From Stigmatella aurantiaca (GTDB lineage Bacteria > Myxococcota > Myxococcia > Myxococcales > Myxococcaceae), in assembly GCF_900109545.1 (NCBI RefSeq), contig NZ_FOAP01000008.1, positions 62,001 through 126,000 on the forward strand: DNA of 64,000 bases. The letters run 5' to 3'. Position numbers and translations under genes: made by a program. Under the pieces are notes generated by a model that was not told the origin of the DNA, did not search any database, and saw only the letters and a program-made list of their open reading frames with translations. Shown piece after piece: positions 47,001 to 55,802 of this stretch. Every line of letters begins with the position of its first letter. Within the stretch, counting starts at the first letter, position 1.

Positions 47001-49691
47001 GTGCGCACCCCGTCCGACCGCTACCTTCCGCCTTCCCAAGCCGCCTTCGCCGCCTCCGCGCCGCCAGGAGGGCGCGTCATCGTCATCGCCCCCACGCGCG
47101 CCGCGTGCGAGACCATCGAGCTGGCCATGGGGCTGCGGCTCGCCACCTACCTCGAAAAGCACCATGGGCCGCAGGTCCGCGAGCTGGCGCGGGCCCGGAA
47201 GGGCTTTGGCATCGTGGCCGGCACGGGGACGGGCAAGACGCTCGCCATCCGCCTCATCGCCGAGGAGGCCGTGGGCGCCGGGGGCGAGGTGCCGCTCCGG
47301 GTGGGGGTCATCAACCGCGAGCGCGAGGCGACGGCCGACACCCCCTCCTGGAACGTCATCATCGTGACGACCGGCATCGCCCGGCGCTGGTTCCAGAATG
47401 GCGACATCCTGCCCCGGGACACGCTCATCATCGATGAGATCCACCAGACCTCGGCGGAGCTCGAGCTCTGCCTGGCGCTTGGCAAGCGGGTGGGTTGCCG
47501 CTTCATCTGGCTGTCGGCCACGGTCGATCCGGCGCTCTACGCGCGCTACCTGAACAGCGCCAACGTGCTCCAGGTGCAAGCGTTCGACGCGGAGAAGGTG
47601 GCCACGGTGCGGGTCGAGCGCAAAGAGCCCCTGGCGTTCCTCGACGAGACCTTTCTTCAGACGGTGACGCGGGAGCGGCGCGGCGTTGGTATCTTCCTGC
47701 CCACGCGGGCGTCCGTGGAGCAGGCGGCCGCGCACGTGCGCGCGCTCGCTCCCCGCATCAACGCGGCGTACTACCACGGCGGGGAGCCCATCCGCGCCAT
47801 CCGGCCATTCCTCGAAGGGACGGAGTCCCGGCCGTTCCTCCTGGCGATGACCGCCGCGGGCCAGAGCGCGCTCAACGTCCCGGGGCTCGACACGGTCATC
47901 ATCGATGACACGCGCTTCGCCAACCTCGTCGAGCGGGGACGCAACGTGCTCACGCGGGTCCACCTGGGAAACAACGAGATCCTCCAGATGGCGGGGCGTG
48001 TGCATGGCCGCGTGGAGGGGGGGCGCGTCTTCATCCTGAGCGATCGGGACATCGACTTCTTCTCCCTGAAGCCCACGGAGCCGGACTTCCAGCTCGCGGG
48101 GGACTCGGAGCGGGTGGCCCTCACGGCCGCCGCCCTGGGCGTGAGGGCCGATGAGCTGGACCTGCCCGTGCCCCTGGACCGCATCGCCTACCGGCGGGCG
48201 TTCCAGCACCTGCAAGCGCGCTACATCATCGACGCGGAGGGGAAGCTCTCCCCGTACGGCCGCGCGGTCGAGGCGCTGCCCGTGGAGCGCGCGTGGGCGG
48301 AGCTCATCGTCAACGCGGAGGATGCGCTGCTGCCCTTCCTCTCGGTGTGCAGCGCCATCGAGTCGCTCCACCGCATGCTGCGGGAGGAGCACTCCCTGGA
48401 AGGACTGCGCGTTCCCGGGAGCGACCACCTCACGGCCTACAACCTCTACGCGGAGGCGTACCGCGAGGCGGGCGCCATCGGCGAGGTGCACGGCCTGGCG
48501 CGCCACGTGTTCCAGACAGAGAAGATGGAGGCGTGGGCGGAGCGGCGTGGGGTGCTGATCAAGGCGGTGGAGGACGCGGCCCTGGCCATGGCCAGCATCT
48601 ACCGGAGCGTGGGGGTGGACCTGCCGGGCCGGATGCCCTTCGCCGGGGACCGGGTCCTCCGCCGCTTCGCCGAGCTGCTCGCGCGCTACATGCCGTTTGC
48701 TCTCGTCATCGACGAGCAGACGTCCTGGGGCGACGAGGCACGGGTCTCGAAGACCAGCATGTGCGGAAGCCTGGGGGCGGTCGCCGGGACGCTCCGGTAC
48801 TTCGCGGACCGGCAGGGCACCACCCGGGCGGCCATCGAAGGCACCCAGGTGCCCATGGGGCTGCTGCGAAAGTTCGCGCGCCGCACGAATCCGGAGCTGG
48901 TCTACGGGCCGGAGTACCGGGCGCTCATCCGGGAGTGGACCCTGGAGCACTCCGGCTTCAAGTTGGAGCACGAAGTCGAAGTGCTCCGCGCCTGGGGGCC
49001 CGAGCAGATGGACAGCGCGCGGCGGGCGCTGGCGGATGCGCTGGCCCGGGGAGAGACCCGCCACCCAGCGGTGCGCCGCAACCAGGCGGCCATCATGCAG
49101 GTGCGCGAGCTCTGGCGCCGCTCCGGGGGACGCACGGCGAAGCTCGGGGTGCCGGAGCTGACGGCCCTCTACGAGGCCCGTCTCCAGGGCATCTCCACGA
49201 TGGACGAGTTCCTGTCGCGTCCGCTGGAGCTCGGCCTGGGCACCTGGGTGCCTCGCGAGGAACGTGAGGCGCTGCTGGCCCTGCCGGACGCGGTGTACTT
49301 GCGCGAGCGCGAGGTGCCGCTGAGCTACGAGGTGGAAGCCGAGGACTCGGGCTCGCCACAGGGCGTGGTGCGGCTCCACCTTCCGGAGAAGCTGGCGCGC
49401 ACGCTCGTGGAGGAGGAACTTCCGGCGCTCGACCGGCCCCTGCGCTTCATGGTGAGCCGCGGCCAGCGCGGCACCTTGCGCGCCGAGACGCTGCTCGAGC
49501 TGCAAGAGCTGCTCGACATGCCGTGGATGCCCGAGGAGCTCGAGGCCCGGCACAGCCCCCGCCCCCGGCCCGGAGGAGGGGGGCCCCGGAAGCAGGGCGG
49601 TGGCGGCCGGGGCCCTGCCCGGGGTGGCAAGCCGAGCCAGGGCGGGCGGCCGGGAAAGCGGGAGCGGGGAGCCCGACGCCCCCGGCGGTGA
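47001..49691 (+). CDS. DEAH-box helicase with Arg/Gly-rich C-terminal tail
   Basis: An 896-residue SF2 helicase. Walker A is GIVAGTGTGKT (about residue 75), the DEAH motif is seen as LIIDEIHQTSAE, and motif III is WLSATVD. VFLP-type helicase C region: GIFLPTRASVEQ, with QMAGRVHGRVEGG as motif VI. The middle is a long HrpA/HrpB-like region (PYGRAVEALPVERAWAELI). The last 50 residues are Gly/Arg/Lys/Pro-rich (GGGGRGPARGGKPSQGG), an RNA-binding RGG-type tail. It probably remodels RNA or ribonucleoprotein. The start is GTG 47001. A stem-loop follows the stop. Confidence 0.78.
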   Translation: MRTPSDRYLPPSQAAFAASAPPGGRVIVIAPTRAACETIELAMGLRLATYLEKHHGPQVRELARARKGFGIVAGTGTGKTLAIRLIAEEAVGAGGEVPLRVGVINREREATADTPSWNVIIVTTGIARRWFQNGDILPRDTLIIDEIHQTSAELELCLALGKRVGCRFIWLSATVDPALYARYLNSANVLQVQAFDAEKVATVRVERKEPLAFLDETFLQTVTRERRGVGIFLPTRASVEQAAAHVRALAPRINAAYYHGGEPIRAIRPFLEGTESRPFLLAMTAAGQSALNVPGLDTVIIDDTRFANLVERGRNVLTRVHLGNNEILQMAGRVHGRVEGGRVFILSDRDIDFFSLKPTEPDFQLAGDSERVALTAAALGVRADELDLPVPLDRIAYRRAFQHLQARYIIDAEGKLSPYGRAVEALPVERAWAELIVNAEDALLPFLSVCSAIESLHRMLREEHSLEGLRVPGSDHLTAYNLYAEAYREAGAIGEVHGLARHVFQTEKMEAWAERRGVLIKAVEDAALAMASIYRSVGVDLPGRMPFAGDRVLRRFAELLARYMPFALVIDEQTSWGDEARVSKTSMCGSLGAVAGTLRYFADRQGTTRAAIEGTQVPMGLLRKFARRTNPELVYGPEYRALIREWTLEHSGFKLEHEVEVLRAWGPEQMDSARRALADALARGETRHPAVRRNQAAIMQVRELWRRSGGRTAKLGVPELTALYEARLQGISTMDEFLSRPLELGLGTWVPREEREALLALPDAVYLREREVPLSYEVEAEDSGSPQGVVRLHLPEKLARTLVEEELPALDRPLRFMVSRGQRGTLRAETLLELQELLDMPWMPEELEARHSPRPRPGGGGPRKQGGGGRGPARGGKPSQGGRPGKRERGARRPRR

Positions 49692-49707
49692 GCCTCACCT
49701 GGCGGGG

Positions 49708-49734
49708 CAAGCCCTCCGGAGCGGGGGGGGCTTG
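49708..49734 (+). terminator. Stem-loop after DEAH helicase gene
   Basis: A 7-base-pair stem (CAAGCCC / GGGCTTG) with a 13-base loop lies 17 bases after the stop and is followed by ATTGTCC. This is a weak intrinsic terminator candidate. Confidence 0.4.
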
Positions 49735-49739
49735 ATTGT

Positions 49740-49752
49740 CCAGAAATTCTGG
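49740..49752. promoter_or_regulatory. 13-base palindrome upstream of the secreted trio
   Basis: CCAGAA-A-TTCTGG is a perfect dyad with one central base, in an unusually AT-rich patch 72 bases before the SH3b lipoprotein start. It could be an operator. No matching second site was seen. Confidence 0.35.
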
Positions 49753-49824
49753 AATTGACTGGTAGGCAGGAACAGGAACGGGTTTGCGCCATGGCGCCAG
49801 GCCCCTTGCCCCAGGAGTTCCCGC

Positions 49825-50781
49825 GTGAGCGTCCGAGACACAGGTGGGTGGCTGCCGTGGCTGGTGGCTGCCGTGATGACCGGGTGTGGCCCGGAGATGG
49901 CGGCGGAGGAATGGGAGCAGAACACCCAGGCCATCATCAGTGGCGCCACCCGCGGTGCCACGGTGCGGGCCCTGGAGGGGGTGAACCTCCGCTCCGGTGC
50001 TGGCACCTCGTACAGCGTTCTGCTGACGGTGCCCGCAGGACAGACCGCCACCGTGATGGACCCCGTGGCGAGCGGCGGATTCTACAAGGTGAACTACCAA
50101 GGCACCGTGGGCTGGACGCACGGGGACTACTGGACCGGGCTGCAGGGCCTGTGGGTGAACGGCTACGCGCTCACCAGCACGCAGGAGCAGTGGGTGAAGT
50201 GGATCGCCACCTACTCGGTCCCCAAGCTGCTGGGAGACCGGGAGACGCGCCTCACCGTGGCCTCGCGCGTGGCGTGGTGGTCCCTCAAGGAGGGGGTGCT
50301 GGGCTTGTCCAACCCGTTCGTCTACTCCAACTGCAACACCGCGTCGGGGGACACGCGCATCGAGCCCCTGGCCACCTGCGCGCCGGGCTGGGCGTGGCAG
50401 GTGGGGCTCTCGGGAGTCCAGGTGCCGAACATCCGCACCCTGGCGCAAGCGCAGAGCACCTCGGCGTCCATTCACAAGTCCCTGACCGAGGCCCAGGTGC
50501 TGGGGGCCACGGCGAACCAGGCGGGGTTCGCCACGGGAACGGCGACGTACAACGGCATCGTCAACTCCACGGGAGACCTGCGGAAGTCCTGGCTGCTGCG
50601 CAACCACGCCGTGGGCATCACCCTGCAGGAGCCCTTCGTCACCGGTGACTGCATCAACGGCAGCATTTACTGGTGCTACGGCACGGGCTGGACGGAGACG
50701 GCCCGCTATGCGCCCAACCGCGCCGAGGCCCTGGAGTCCATCCGCGAGCTGAAGGCCATTCTGGACGGCTTCGCCCCATAG
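49825..50781 (+). CDS. SH3b-domain lipoprotein
   Basis: A 318-residue protein. The leader LPWLVAAVMTGCGPEM has a lipobox Cys. Residues about 45-110 are a bacterial SH3 domain (GVNLRSGAGTSYSVLLTVPAGQTATVMD, split here by position only), which often binds cell-wall peptides. The C-terminal 200 residues have three or four Cys and many Trp/Tyr (WATYSVPKLL-like, SIYWCYGTGWTETARYAPN) but match no family I can name; they may be a wall-active or binding domain. The start is GTG 49825. It is first of three consecutive genes for exported proteins on this strand. Confidence 0.7.
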   Translation: MSVRDTGGWLPWLVAAVMTGCGPEMAAEEWEQNTQAIISGATRGATVRALEGVNLRSGAGTSYSVLLTVPAGQTATVMDPVASGGFYKVNYQGTVGWTHGDYWTGLQGLWVNGYALTSTQEQWVKWIATYSVPKLLGDRETRLTVASRVAWWSLKEGVLGLSNPFVYSNCNTASGDTRIEPLATCAPGWAWQVGLSGVQVPNIRTLAQAQSTSASIHKSLTEAQVLGATANQAGFATGTATYNGIVNSTGDLRKSWLLRNHAVGITLQEPFVTGDCINGSIYWCYGTGWTETARYAPNRAEALESIRELKAILDGFAP

Positions 50782-50802
50782 CGTTTTGCCCGGAGAAACC
50801 CC

Positions 50803-51552
50803 ATGAACTCCCCTTCACACGCAGAGAGCTTGTCTCGCCGCCGCCTGCCCCGCTGGATTGCCCTGGGCTGGGTGTCGGTGCTGTCCTTCGTGGCCTGGCG
50901 GCACGTGCCCCTGGCCCAGGCCTCGCACTCACACAACGGCTCGTATCAGGTCCACATCTCCACGATTCACGGCAACGACGGGACCAGCACCACGCCGGGC
51001 CCTCAGGACGAGCAGTACTGCATCCTGCCGCTCACGGCGGCCGTCAATGCCACCCAGATCGCGAATCTCATCGAGGAGACGCTCGCGAAGATGGGCGCGG
51101 GCCAGATGTGGGATGGGACGGGCGCGTGGCGCGTCGACCTGTGGCGTGCCGCCAAGTTCTGCAATCAGTATGACTCGGCCACCCGCGCCACCATCGGGAT
51201 CGAATACCAGATCGCCGATTCCTGGGCCTCGGTCTGCGGCGGGGACCTGTACAGCTGCGTCGTTCAGTCCAACCCGGTGGTGGATCCCGTGAATGGGCAT
51301 ACCCACTTCAAGTGGATGTATTCCCATCTCAAGGCGCAGCACCTCAGCACGGACGTGACCCGCGCGCGCAAGTTCATCAACCACGAGACCGGCCACGTCC
51401 TCGGGCTGAAGGATCCCAGTGGCCCGAATGACTGCTCACACAGCGTCATGCACAACGACCTGTACTCCAACTACGGGTGCTTGGACAAAGTCTGGTACCC
51501 CACCCCCAATGACGTCGCGTCCGTGACGAAGATCCAGGATCGCCGCAACTGA
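50803..51552 (+). CDS. Secreted snapalysin-like (metzincin) metalloprotease
   Basis: A 249-residue protein with a signal peptide (WIALGWVSVLSFVAW, cleavage near HVPLAQA-S). NHETGHVLGLKDP at about residues 193-205 is HExxHxxGxxD with H194, E195, H198 and D204. The use of Asp as third zinc ligand is the mark of snapalysin (M7). SHSVMHNDLY downstream supplies the Met-turn. Six or more Cys suggest disulfides. Size and motif fit a small extracellular neutral protease. It is 21 bases after the SH3b lipoprotein gene and 22 before the next lipoprotein gene, so it is probably co-transcribed. Confidence 0.8.
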   Translation: MNSPSHAESLSRRRLPRWIALGWVSVLSFVAWRHVPLAQASHSHNGSYQVHISTIHGNDGTSTTPGPQDEQYCILPLTAAVNATQIANLIEETLAKMGAGQMWDGTGAWRVDLWRAAKFCNQYDSATRATIGIEYQIADSWASVCGGDLYSCVVQSNPVVDPVNGHTHFKWMYSHLKAQHLSTDVTRARKFINHETGHVLGLKDPSGPNDCSHSVMHNDLYSNYGCLDKVWYPTPNDVASVTKIQDRRN

Positions 51553-51574
51553 GCCCGCGGAAAGGAATCGAGCC

Positions 51575-52246
51575 ATGAAGAAAGTGTCGATGCGGGAGTG
51601 GTTTCACGTGGCGGCGATGCTGGGCGTTCTCGGCCTGGGCGTCCGGTGCGCGGGGGAGGAGGCCCCGGAGGAGGCCGGGCACTCCCACGTGGTGTTCGAG
51701 GGCGGGCTGCTGGTGTCCGAGCGACAGGCGCTCCAGCTCTGTGTGGAGCTGGCTCCCGGATTGGAAGACCGGGGCGAGGAGGTGCTGCGCCGGCTCCAGG
51801 CGGATGTGGCGGCCCTGGAGGGCGGTCATCCCGACTGGGACGTGGCGCGCTACCGCCGGGCCCCGGTGCGGATGCAGCTCGGGTGTCCCGGAGCGGGGCT
51901 GCCCAAGCGCCGGCTGGAGGGCAAGGGCGAGTCGCTGAACCCAAGCCCCACCCTGGCCCCCAGCCCCTTCCGCACCTTCGTCTATGTGCTGGACGACGCG
52001 AGCGCGGAGGTGGTGCTGGGCGGGCAGGAGGCGGTCCGGGCCAGCGCGGAGACGATGTGGGTGGATGACCATGTGATGGTGGAGGTGTCCACCGCCCTGG
52101 CCGTCCGGGCCTCCTCGCTCGGAACGGCGTCCTTCCGGGAGACCTGGCTGCCCACGGGCGTGGGGCTGCGGCCGTTGACCGCTCCCGCCGGGCCGGCCGT
52201 GGACGTCATGCCCAAGGTCTCCGGCTCGGGGGAGCTGAACAAGTAG
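51575..52246 (+). CDS. Lipoprotein of unknown function
   Basis: A 223-residue protein. A hydrophobic leader ends in GVRCAGEEAPEE, a plausible though non-ideal lipobox. No family is recognised. SHVVFEGGLLVSERQALQLC suggests a small alpha/beta start. Near the middle RTFVYVLDDASAEVVLGGQEAVRASAE looks like a strand-helix unit. A Pro-rich linker separates the two. It follows the snapalysin-like gene by 22 bases with GGAAAGG before the ATG. Being in the same unit, it could be a protease inhibitor, chaperone or accessory factor, but nothing in its sequence proves that. Confidence 0.65.
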   Translation: MKKVSMREWFHVAAMLGVLGLGVRCAGEEAPEEAGHSHVVFEGGLLVSERQALQLCVELAPGLEDRGEEVLRRLQADVAALEGGHPDWDVARYRRAPVRMQLGCPGAGLPKRRLEGKGESLNPSPTLAPSPFRTFVYVLDDASAEVVLGGQEAVRASAETMWVDDHVMVEVSTALAVRASSLGTASFRETWLPTGVGLRPLTAPAGPAVDVMPKVSGSGELNK

Positions 52247-52263
52247 GCCTCTGCCCCCAGGCG

Positions 52264-53457
52264 TCAGGGGGCCCGGCACGCTGAGGCAAGCTCGGCGGCC
52301 GCTGACGCCAGCGGGATGTTCCGTTGGGCCCCGCTCCGCTCCCTCAGTTGGAGGGAGCGGCTGGCCCTTTCCCGGCCACCCACCAGGGCGACGTAGGGCA
52401 CGCCGTCATGGTGGGCCTCGAGGATGCGCCGGGACAGCGTCTCGCTCCGGACGTCCGCCTGGACGCGGAGGCCCGCGGCCGAGAGCTGCGCCTGCACCTC
52501 GGCGGCGTAGGCCTGCGAGTCCCCGCTCACCGGAAGCACGCGGACCTGCTCGGGCGCGAGCCACGCGGGCAGCGCGCCCTGGTGGTGTTCCAGCAGGATG
52601 CCCAGGAACCGCTCCACGCTGCCGAAGATGGCCCGGTGCAGCATGGCGGGGCGCCGCTTCTCACCTCCCGAGTCCACGTAGTGCAGGTCAAAGCGCTCGG
52701 GCAGGACGAAGTCGAGCTGGATCGTCCCGCATTGCCAGTCGCGGCCGGACCGGTCCTTCAGGATGAACTCCAGCTTGGGGCCGTAGAACGCGCCCTCGCC
52801 GGGTTGCATCCGGCAGTCGAGCCCCACGCGCCCCGCGGCTTCGAGCAGCGCGGCCTCGGCCCGGTCCCAGAGCAGGTCATCCCCGGCGCGCTGGGCGGGC
52901 CGGCTGCTGAAGGCCACCTGGACCTCCTCGAAGCCGAACTCCCGGTAGAACGCGCGCAACGACTGGCAGAAGGCGGCCACCTCGTCGGCCACCTGCTCCT
53001 CCTGGCAGAAGATGTGGCCATCGTCCTGCGTGAACTGCCGCAGGCGGAACAGGCCGTGCAGCGCGCCCGAGGACTCGTTGCGGTGAACGAGCCCGAACTC
53101 CGCCAGCCGCAAGGGCAGGGCGCGGAAGGAGGGGGCCTGCCGCTGGAAGAGCTGGATGTGCCCTGGGCAGCTCACGGGCTTCATCGCGAAGGGGCGCTCG
53201 CCGTCATCCAGCACGAACATGCCGCTTCGGAAGTTCTGCCAATGGCCACTGCTCTCCCAGATGCGCTGGCCGAGCACCTGCGGCGTTCTCACCTCGCGGT
53301 AACCGCCCGAGGCCAGCTCGCGGCGGACCCGCTCCTCTAGGAGCTGGTACAGGATGAAGCCGCGGGGGTGCCAGAACACCATGCCAGGGGCCTCCTCCTG
53401 CAGGTGGAAGAGGTCCAAGCGGTCGCCCAGGGCGCGATGATCGTGTTCGCTCAACAT
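52264..53457 (-). CDS. Threonyl-tRNA synthetase-like protein lacking TGS and editing domains
   Basis: A 397-residue protein that aligns from the start of the ThrRS catalytic core (DHRALGDRLDLFHLQEEAPG) through the anticodon-binding domain. Zinc ligands are all kept: Cys in KPVSCPGHIQLF, His in FTQDDGHIFC and His in MLHRAIFGSVERFLGI. The motif 2 Arg is in VHRNESSGALHG. The usual ThrRS (about 640 residues) has N1 (TGS) and N2 (Ser-tRNA editing) domains, which are absent. It should still activate Thr. It could be a resistance paralogue, a specialised enzyme or an editing-free spare. The ATG follows GGAGACGG. Confidence 0.85.
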   Translation of the reverse strand: MLSEHDHRALGDRLDLFHLQEEAPGMVFWHPRGFILYQLLEERVRRELASGGYREVRTPQVLGQRIWESSGHWQNFRSGMFVLDDGERPFAMKPVSCPGHIQLFQRQAPSFRALPLRLAEFGLVHRNESSGALHGLFRLRQFTQDDGHIFCQEEQVADEVAAFCQSLRAFYREFGFEEVQVAFSSRPAQRAGDDLLWDRAEAALLEAAGRVGLDCRMQPGEGAFYGPKLEFILKDRSGRDWQCGTIQLDFVLPERFDLHYVDSGGEKRRPAMLHRAIFGSVERFLGILLEHHQGALPAWLAPEQVRVLPVSGDSQAYAAEVQAQLSAAGLRVQADVRSETLSRRILEAHHDGVPYVALVGGRERASRSLQLRERSGAQRNIPLASAAAELASACRAP

Positions 53458-53728
53458 GTCCGTCTCCGTGTGTCGGGGAAAGCCGGTCCGGAGCGGGGTT
53501 GAAGCGATTCGCGCGGTGCGCCCCAGTCCGGATGACCCGGCGGGGCTGCGGTGTCCGCGCGCTCAGCTCACGTGCGCACGGCCGCTCGCCCGCCGGTGCG
53601 GGGAGTGGTGGTGCGCGTCGTGTGCTGGCTGAACTTCATGAAGGACAAGATGCACGCAGAGATTGTCTTCGTCAAGATGCCCTGGCCGCAATGACTCCAC
53701 TCGATGTGGGCGGAAGGAGAGGGCAGAG

Positions 53729-54184
53729 ATGAGCAATTGGAAGCTTCCATGGGAAGGTGGATGCCGCTGTGGGCAGGTCCGGATCCGCGTCAATGCCATG
53801 CCGTTGCTGACCATGGCGTGCCATTGCACGGGCTGCCAGCGGATGTCCTCCAGCGCGTATTCCCTGAGCGCGGCGATCCCAAGCTCGGGGTTCGAGATCC
53901 TCCAGGGCGAGCCCGTCATCGGTGGGCTCCACGGGGAGCACCGGCACTTCTTCTGTGGGTACTGCATGACGTGGATGTTCACGCGGCCCAACGGGATGGA
54001 CTGGTTCGTCAACCTGCGCCCGACGATGCTCGATGACCCCCGCTGGTTCACGCCCTTCATCGAGACCTGGACCCGCGAGAAGCTGCCGTGGGCGTCGACC
54101 CCCGCGGTGCACAGCTTCGAGTCGTTGCCCACGATGGAGGAACTCGAGGGGCTGTCAAAGGCCTATCTGGCGAGCCTGACGTGA
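53729..54184 (+). CDS. GFA (glutathione-dependent formaldehyde-activating/CENP-V) domain protein
   Basis: A 151-residue zinc protein. GGCRCGQVRIRV, CHCTGCQRMS and FFCGYCMTW supply the Cys pairs of the GFA/CENP-V beta-tent fold. Members bind glutathione adducts or act as carbon-sulfur lyases; the substrate here is unknown. AAGGAGAGG precedes the ATG. Its TGA overlaps the GTG start of the broken alpha/beta hydrolase by 4 bases, so the two were once a coupled pair. Confidence 0.85.
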   Translation: MSNWKLPWEGGCRCGQVRIRVNAMPLLTMACHCTGCQRMSSSAYSLSAAIPSSGFEILQGEPVIGGLHGEHRHFFCGYCMTWMFTRPNGMDWFVNLRPTMLDDPRWFTPFIETWTREKLPWASTPAVHSFESLPTMEELEGLSKAYLASLT

Positions 54185-55345
54185 GGCGGCTCCGGTCCCC
54201 ATGGGTTCTCGCGCTGGTGCTTGGCGCCCAGCAGGCCCTCGCGGCGGGCGTGACCGGCTCCCGCCGGGCCGGGGAGACCGTGATGGAGACCGGCGCGTCG
54301 GAGACTCACGAGGGCGTCCCGGTTCCCTATGAGCTCGGCACCCTGTTCGTTCCGGAGAACCGGGCTGCGCCTGACAGCCGGCTCATCGGTGTCGGGTTCG
54401 GCCGGATCCGGGCCGCGCAGCCCCCGGGAGGCCCACCGGTATTCATTCTGGCTGGGGGCCCGGGGTCGAGCCTGCTCGACACCTTTACCAGCCAAGACGG
54501 ACATCGTGGCGCGGGCGCTGCTGACGGACGTGGAGCCCCTGGACTTCGGCTACGACATGCCGTCGCACGTCATCGCGGCGCTCCAGCGGATTGCCTGGGA
54601 CGCGGACCGGGATCCGGGACTGGCGCCCTACCTGCCTCCGGGAGGGGTAATGGGGGCGTTGCGCGAAGTCCGGGAGCGCCTCGCGAAGAAGCCCCTCCGG
54701 ATCCAGGTCAAGGACGAGGCGACGGGGAAGACCCAGACCGTGGTGCTCGGCCTGGAGGACTTTCAGAGCGCGTTGCTCCGGCCCGCGGAGGCATGGCCTG
54801 CCTTCGTGCTCTCGCTCTACCACCGCCACTATGACGGTTGGGCGCGGGAGATGATCGCCCGGCGCCAGAGTGATGCGCCCGCTCCGCTCATTGGCCCGCT
54901 GTTCGATACGAGCCTGGGCGTGTCCGCGGAGCGGGAGCACCTGCTGCGGACGGATTCAGGCACCGAGTTCATGGGCTTTGGGGCCTTCCATTCCTACATC
55001 GCGTCCGCGCCCGCCTGGCCCAGCCCGGATGTGGGCGATGCCTTGCGGCTCACGGTGCCCACCCTGGTTCCCGTGCTCTTTCTGCATGGAGACTGGGACA
55101 CCTCCACGCCCATCGAGAACCTGCTGCACCTGCTGCCGTACTTTCCCAACAGCCGGTCCATCCTGGTTCACCGGGGGACTCACGGGGACCGCAGACCCCT
55201 GCGTGAGCAGCATCCCGTGCTCTGGGGGCAGCTCGTCGAGTTCCTCAAGACAGGCGATACACGGAACATCCCCGTCCAGGTGACGCTCCGCGTGCCCGTG
55301 TTCCAGCGGCCGCCGTTCCCGGCGCCCGCCGGGCACGCCTTGTGA
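54181..55345 (+). pseudogene. Alpha/beta hydrolase (TAP-like) with internal deletion and frameshift
   Basis: The first frame starts at GTG 54181 with a signal peptide (WVLALVLGAQQALAAG) and runs through PVFILAGGPGSSLLDTF, the oxyanion-loop region of secreted alpha/beta hydrolases. Near 54480-54505 sense moves to another frame. That frame resumes at TDIVARALLTDVEPLDFGYDMPSH, which in relatives lies after the nucleophile elbow, and continues to DWDTSTPIENLL (Asp) and RGTHGD (His). The missing middle, probably around 100 codons, would hold the DQRGxG strand and the GxSxG serine. No active enzyme can be made, so this is a decayed gene. Confidence 0.8.
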
Positions 55346-55352
55346 GAGGCGT

Positions 55353-55604
55353 CTACTGGGCTTCGCCCGGAGCGGGCGCGGCCGAGGTGCACCAGGTCGC
55401 TTCGCAGTCCATGCGGCCGTATTCACAGTTCTGCTTGGCCTCGGGGGTCTGCGCGCGCGACATGCACCGCACGTAGAGCCAGCTACAATCCGAACACAGC
55501 GCCATCGCCTCGACTTCGGCCTCTTCGCCGCCCGTGCCCCCTTCGGCTCCGCCACATCCCACGAGCAACCCCAAGGCCAGTACCGCTCCGACAAGTCCGC
55601 GCAT
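55353..55604 (-). CDS. Small Cys-rich lipoprotein
   Basis: An 83-residue protein. LALGLLVGCGG is a clear lipobox leader. The mature part has six more Cys (CSDCSWLYVRC, NCEYGRMDCEATWC), probably three disulfides, after a short acidic Gly/Glu spacer. No family is recognised. It is convergent with the hydrolase pseudogene (7-base gap). Confidence 0.7.
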   Translation of the reverse strand: MRGLVGAVLALGLLVGCGGAEGGTGGEEAEVEAMALCSDCSWLYVRCMSRAQTPEAKQNCEYGRMDCEATWCTSAAPAPGEAQ

Positions 55605-55802
55605 GCATCCTCCCGGTTGTGAGTCCTTCAGAGGCTAGCGGGTCTTTCGCGGATGCCCAGGACCTTGGGCGTCCTGGTCAGAAGTGAACGTCTGGGCGCG
55701 GACCTGTCCTGGATCAACAGGGGCCGCCCGTGGCTGCGGGCCACCTCCAACCCTTCTGAGGGTGGACAGTGCCATAATGGCCGGAGCCCGAGGCTCACCA
55801 CC

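Noticed and set aside
46884-49553. 889-codon minus-strand frame across the helicase
   Set aside because: Shadow of the DEAH helicase, low-complexity composition.
49755-49783. TTGACT as a -35 box upstream of the SH3b lipoprotein
   Set aside because: The hexamer 17 bases later (ACGGGT) is not a -10 box.
53638-53694. 18-codon frame between the ThrRS-like and GFA genes, considered as a leader peptide
   Set aside because: No ribosome-binding site and no Thr-rich or attenuator structure; the 53458-53728 gap shows no clear T-box.
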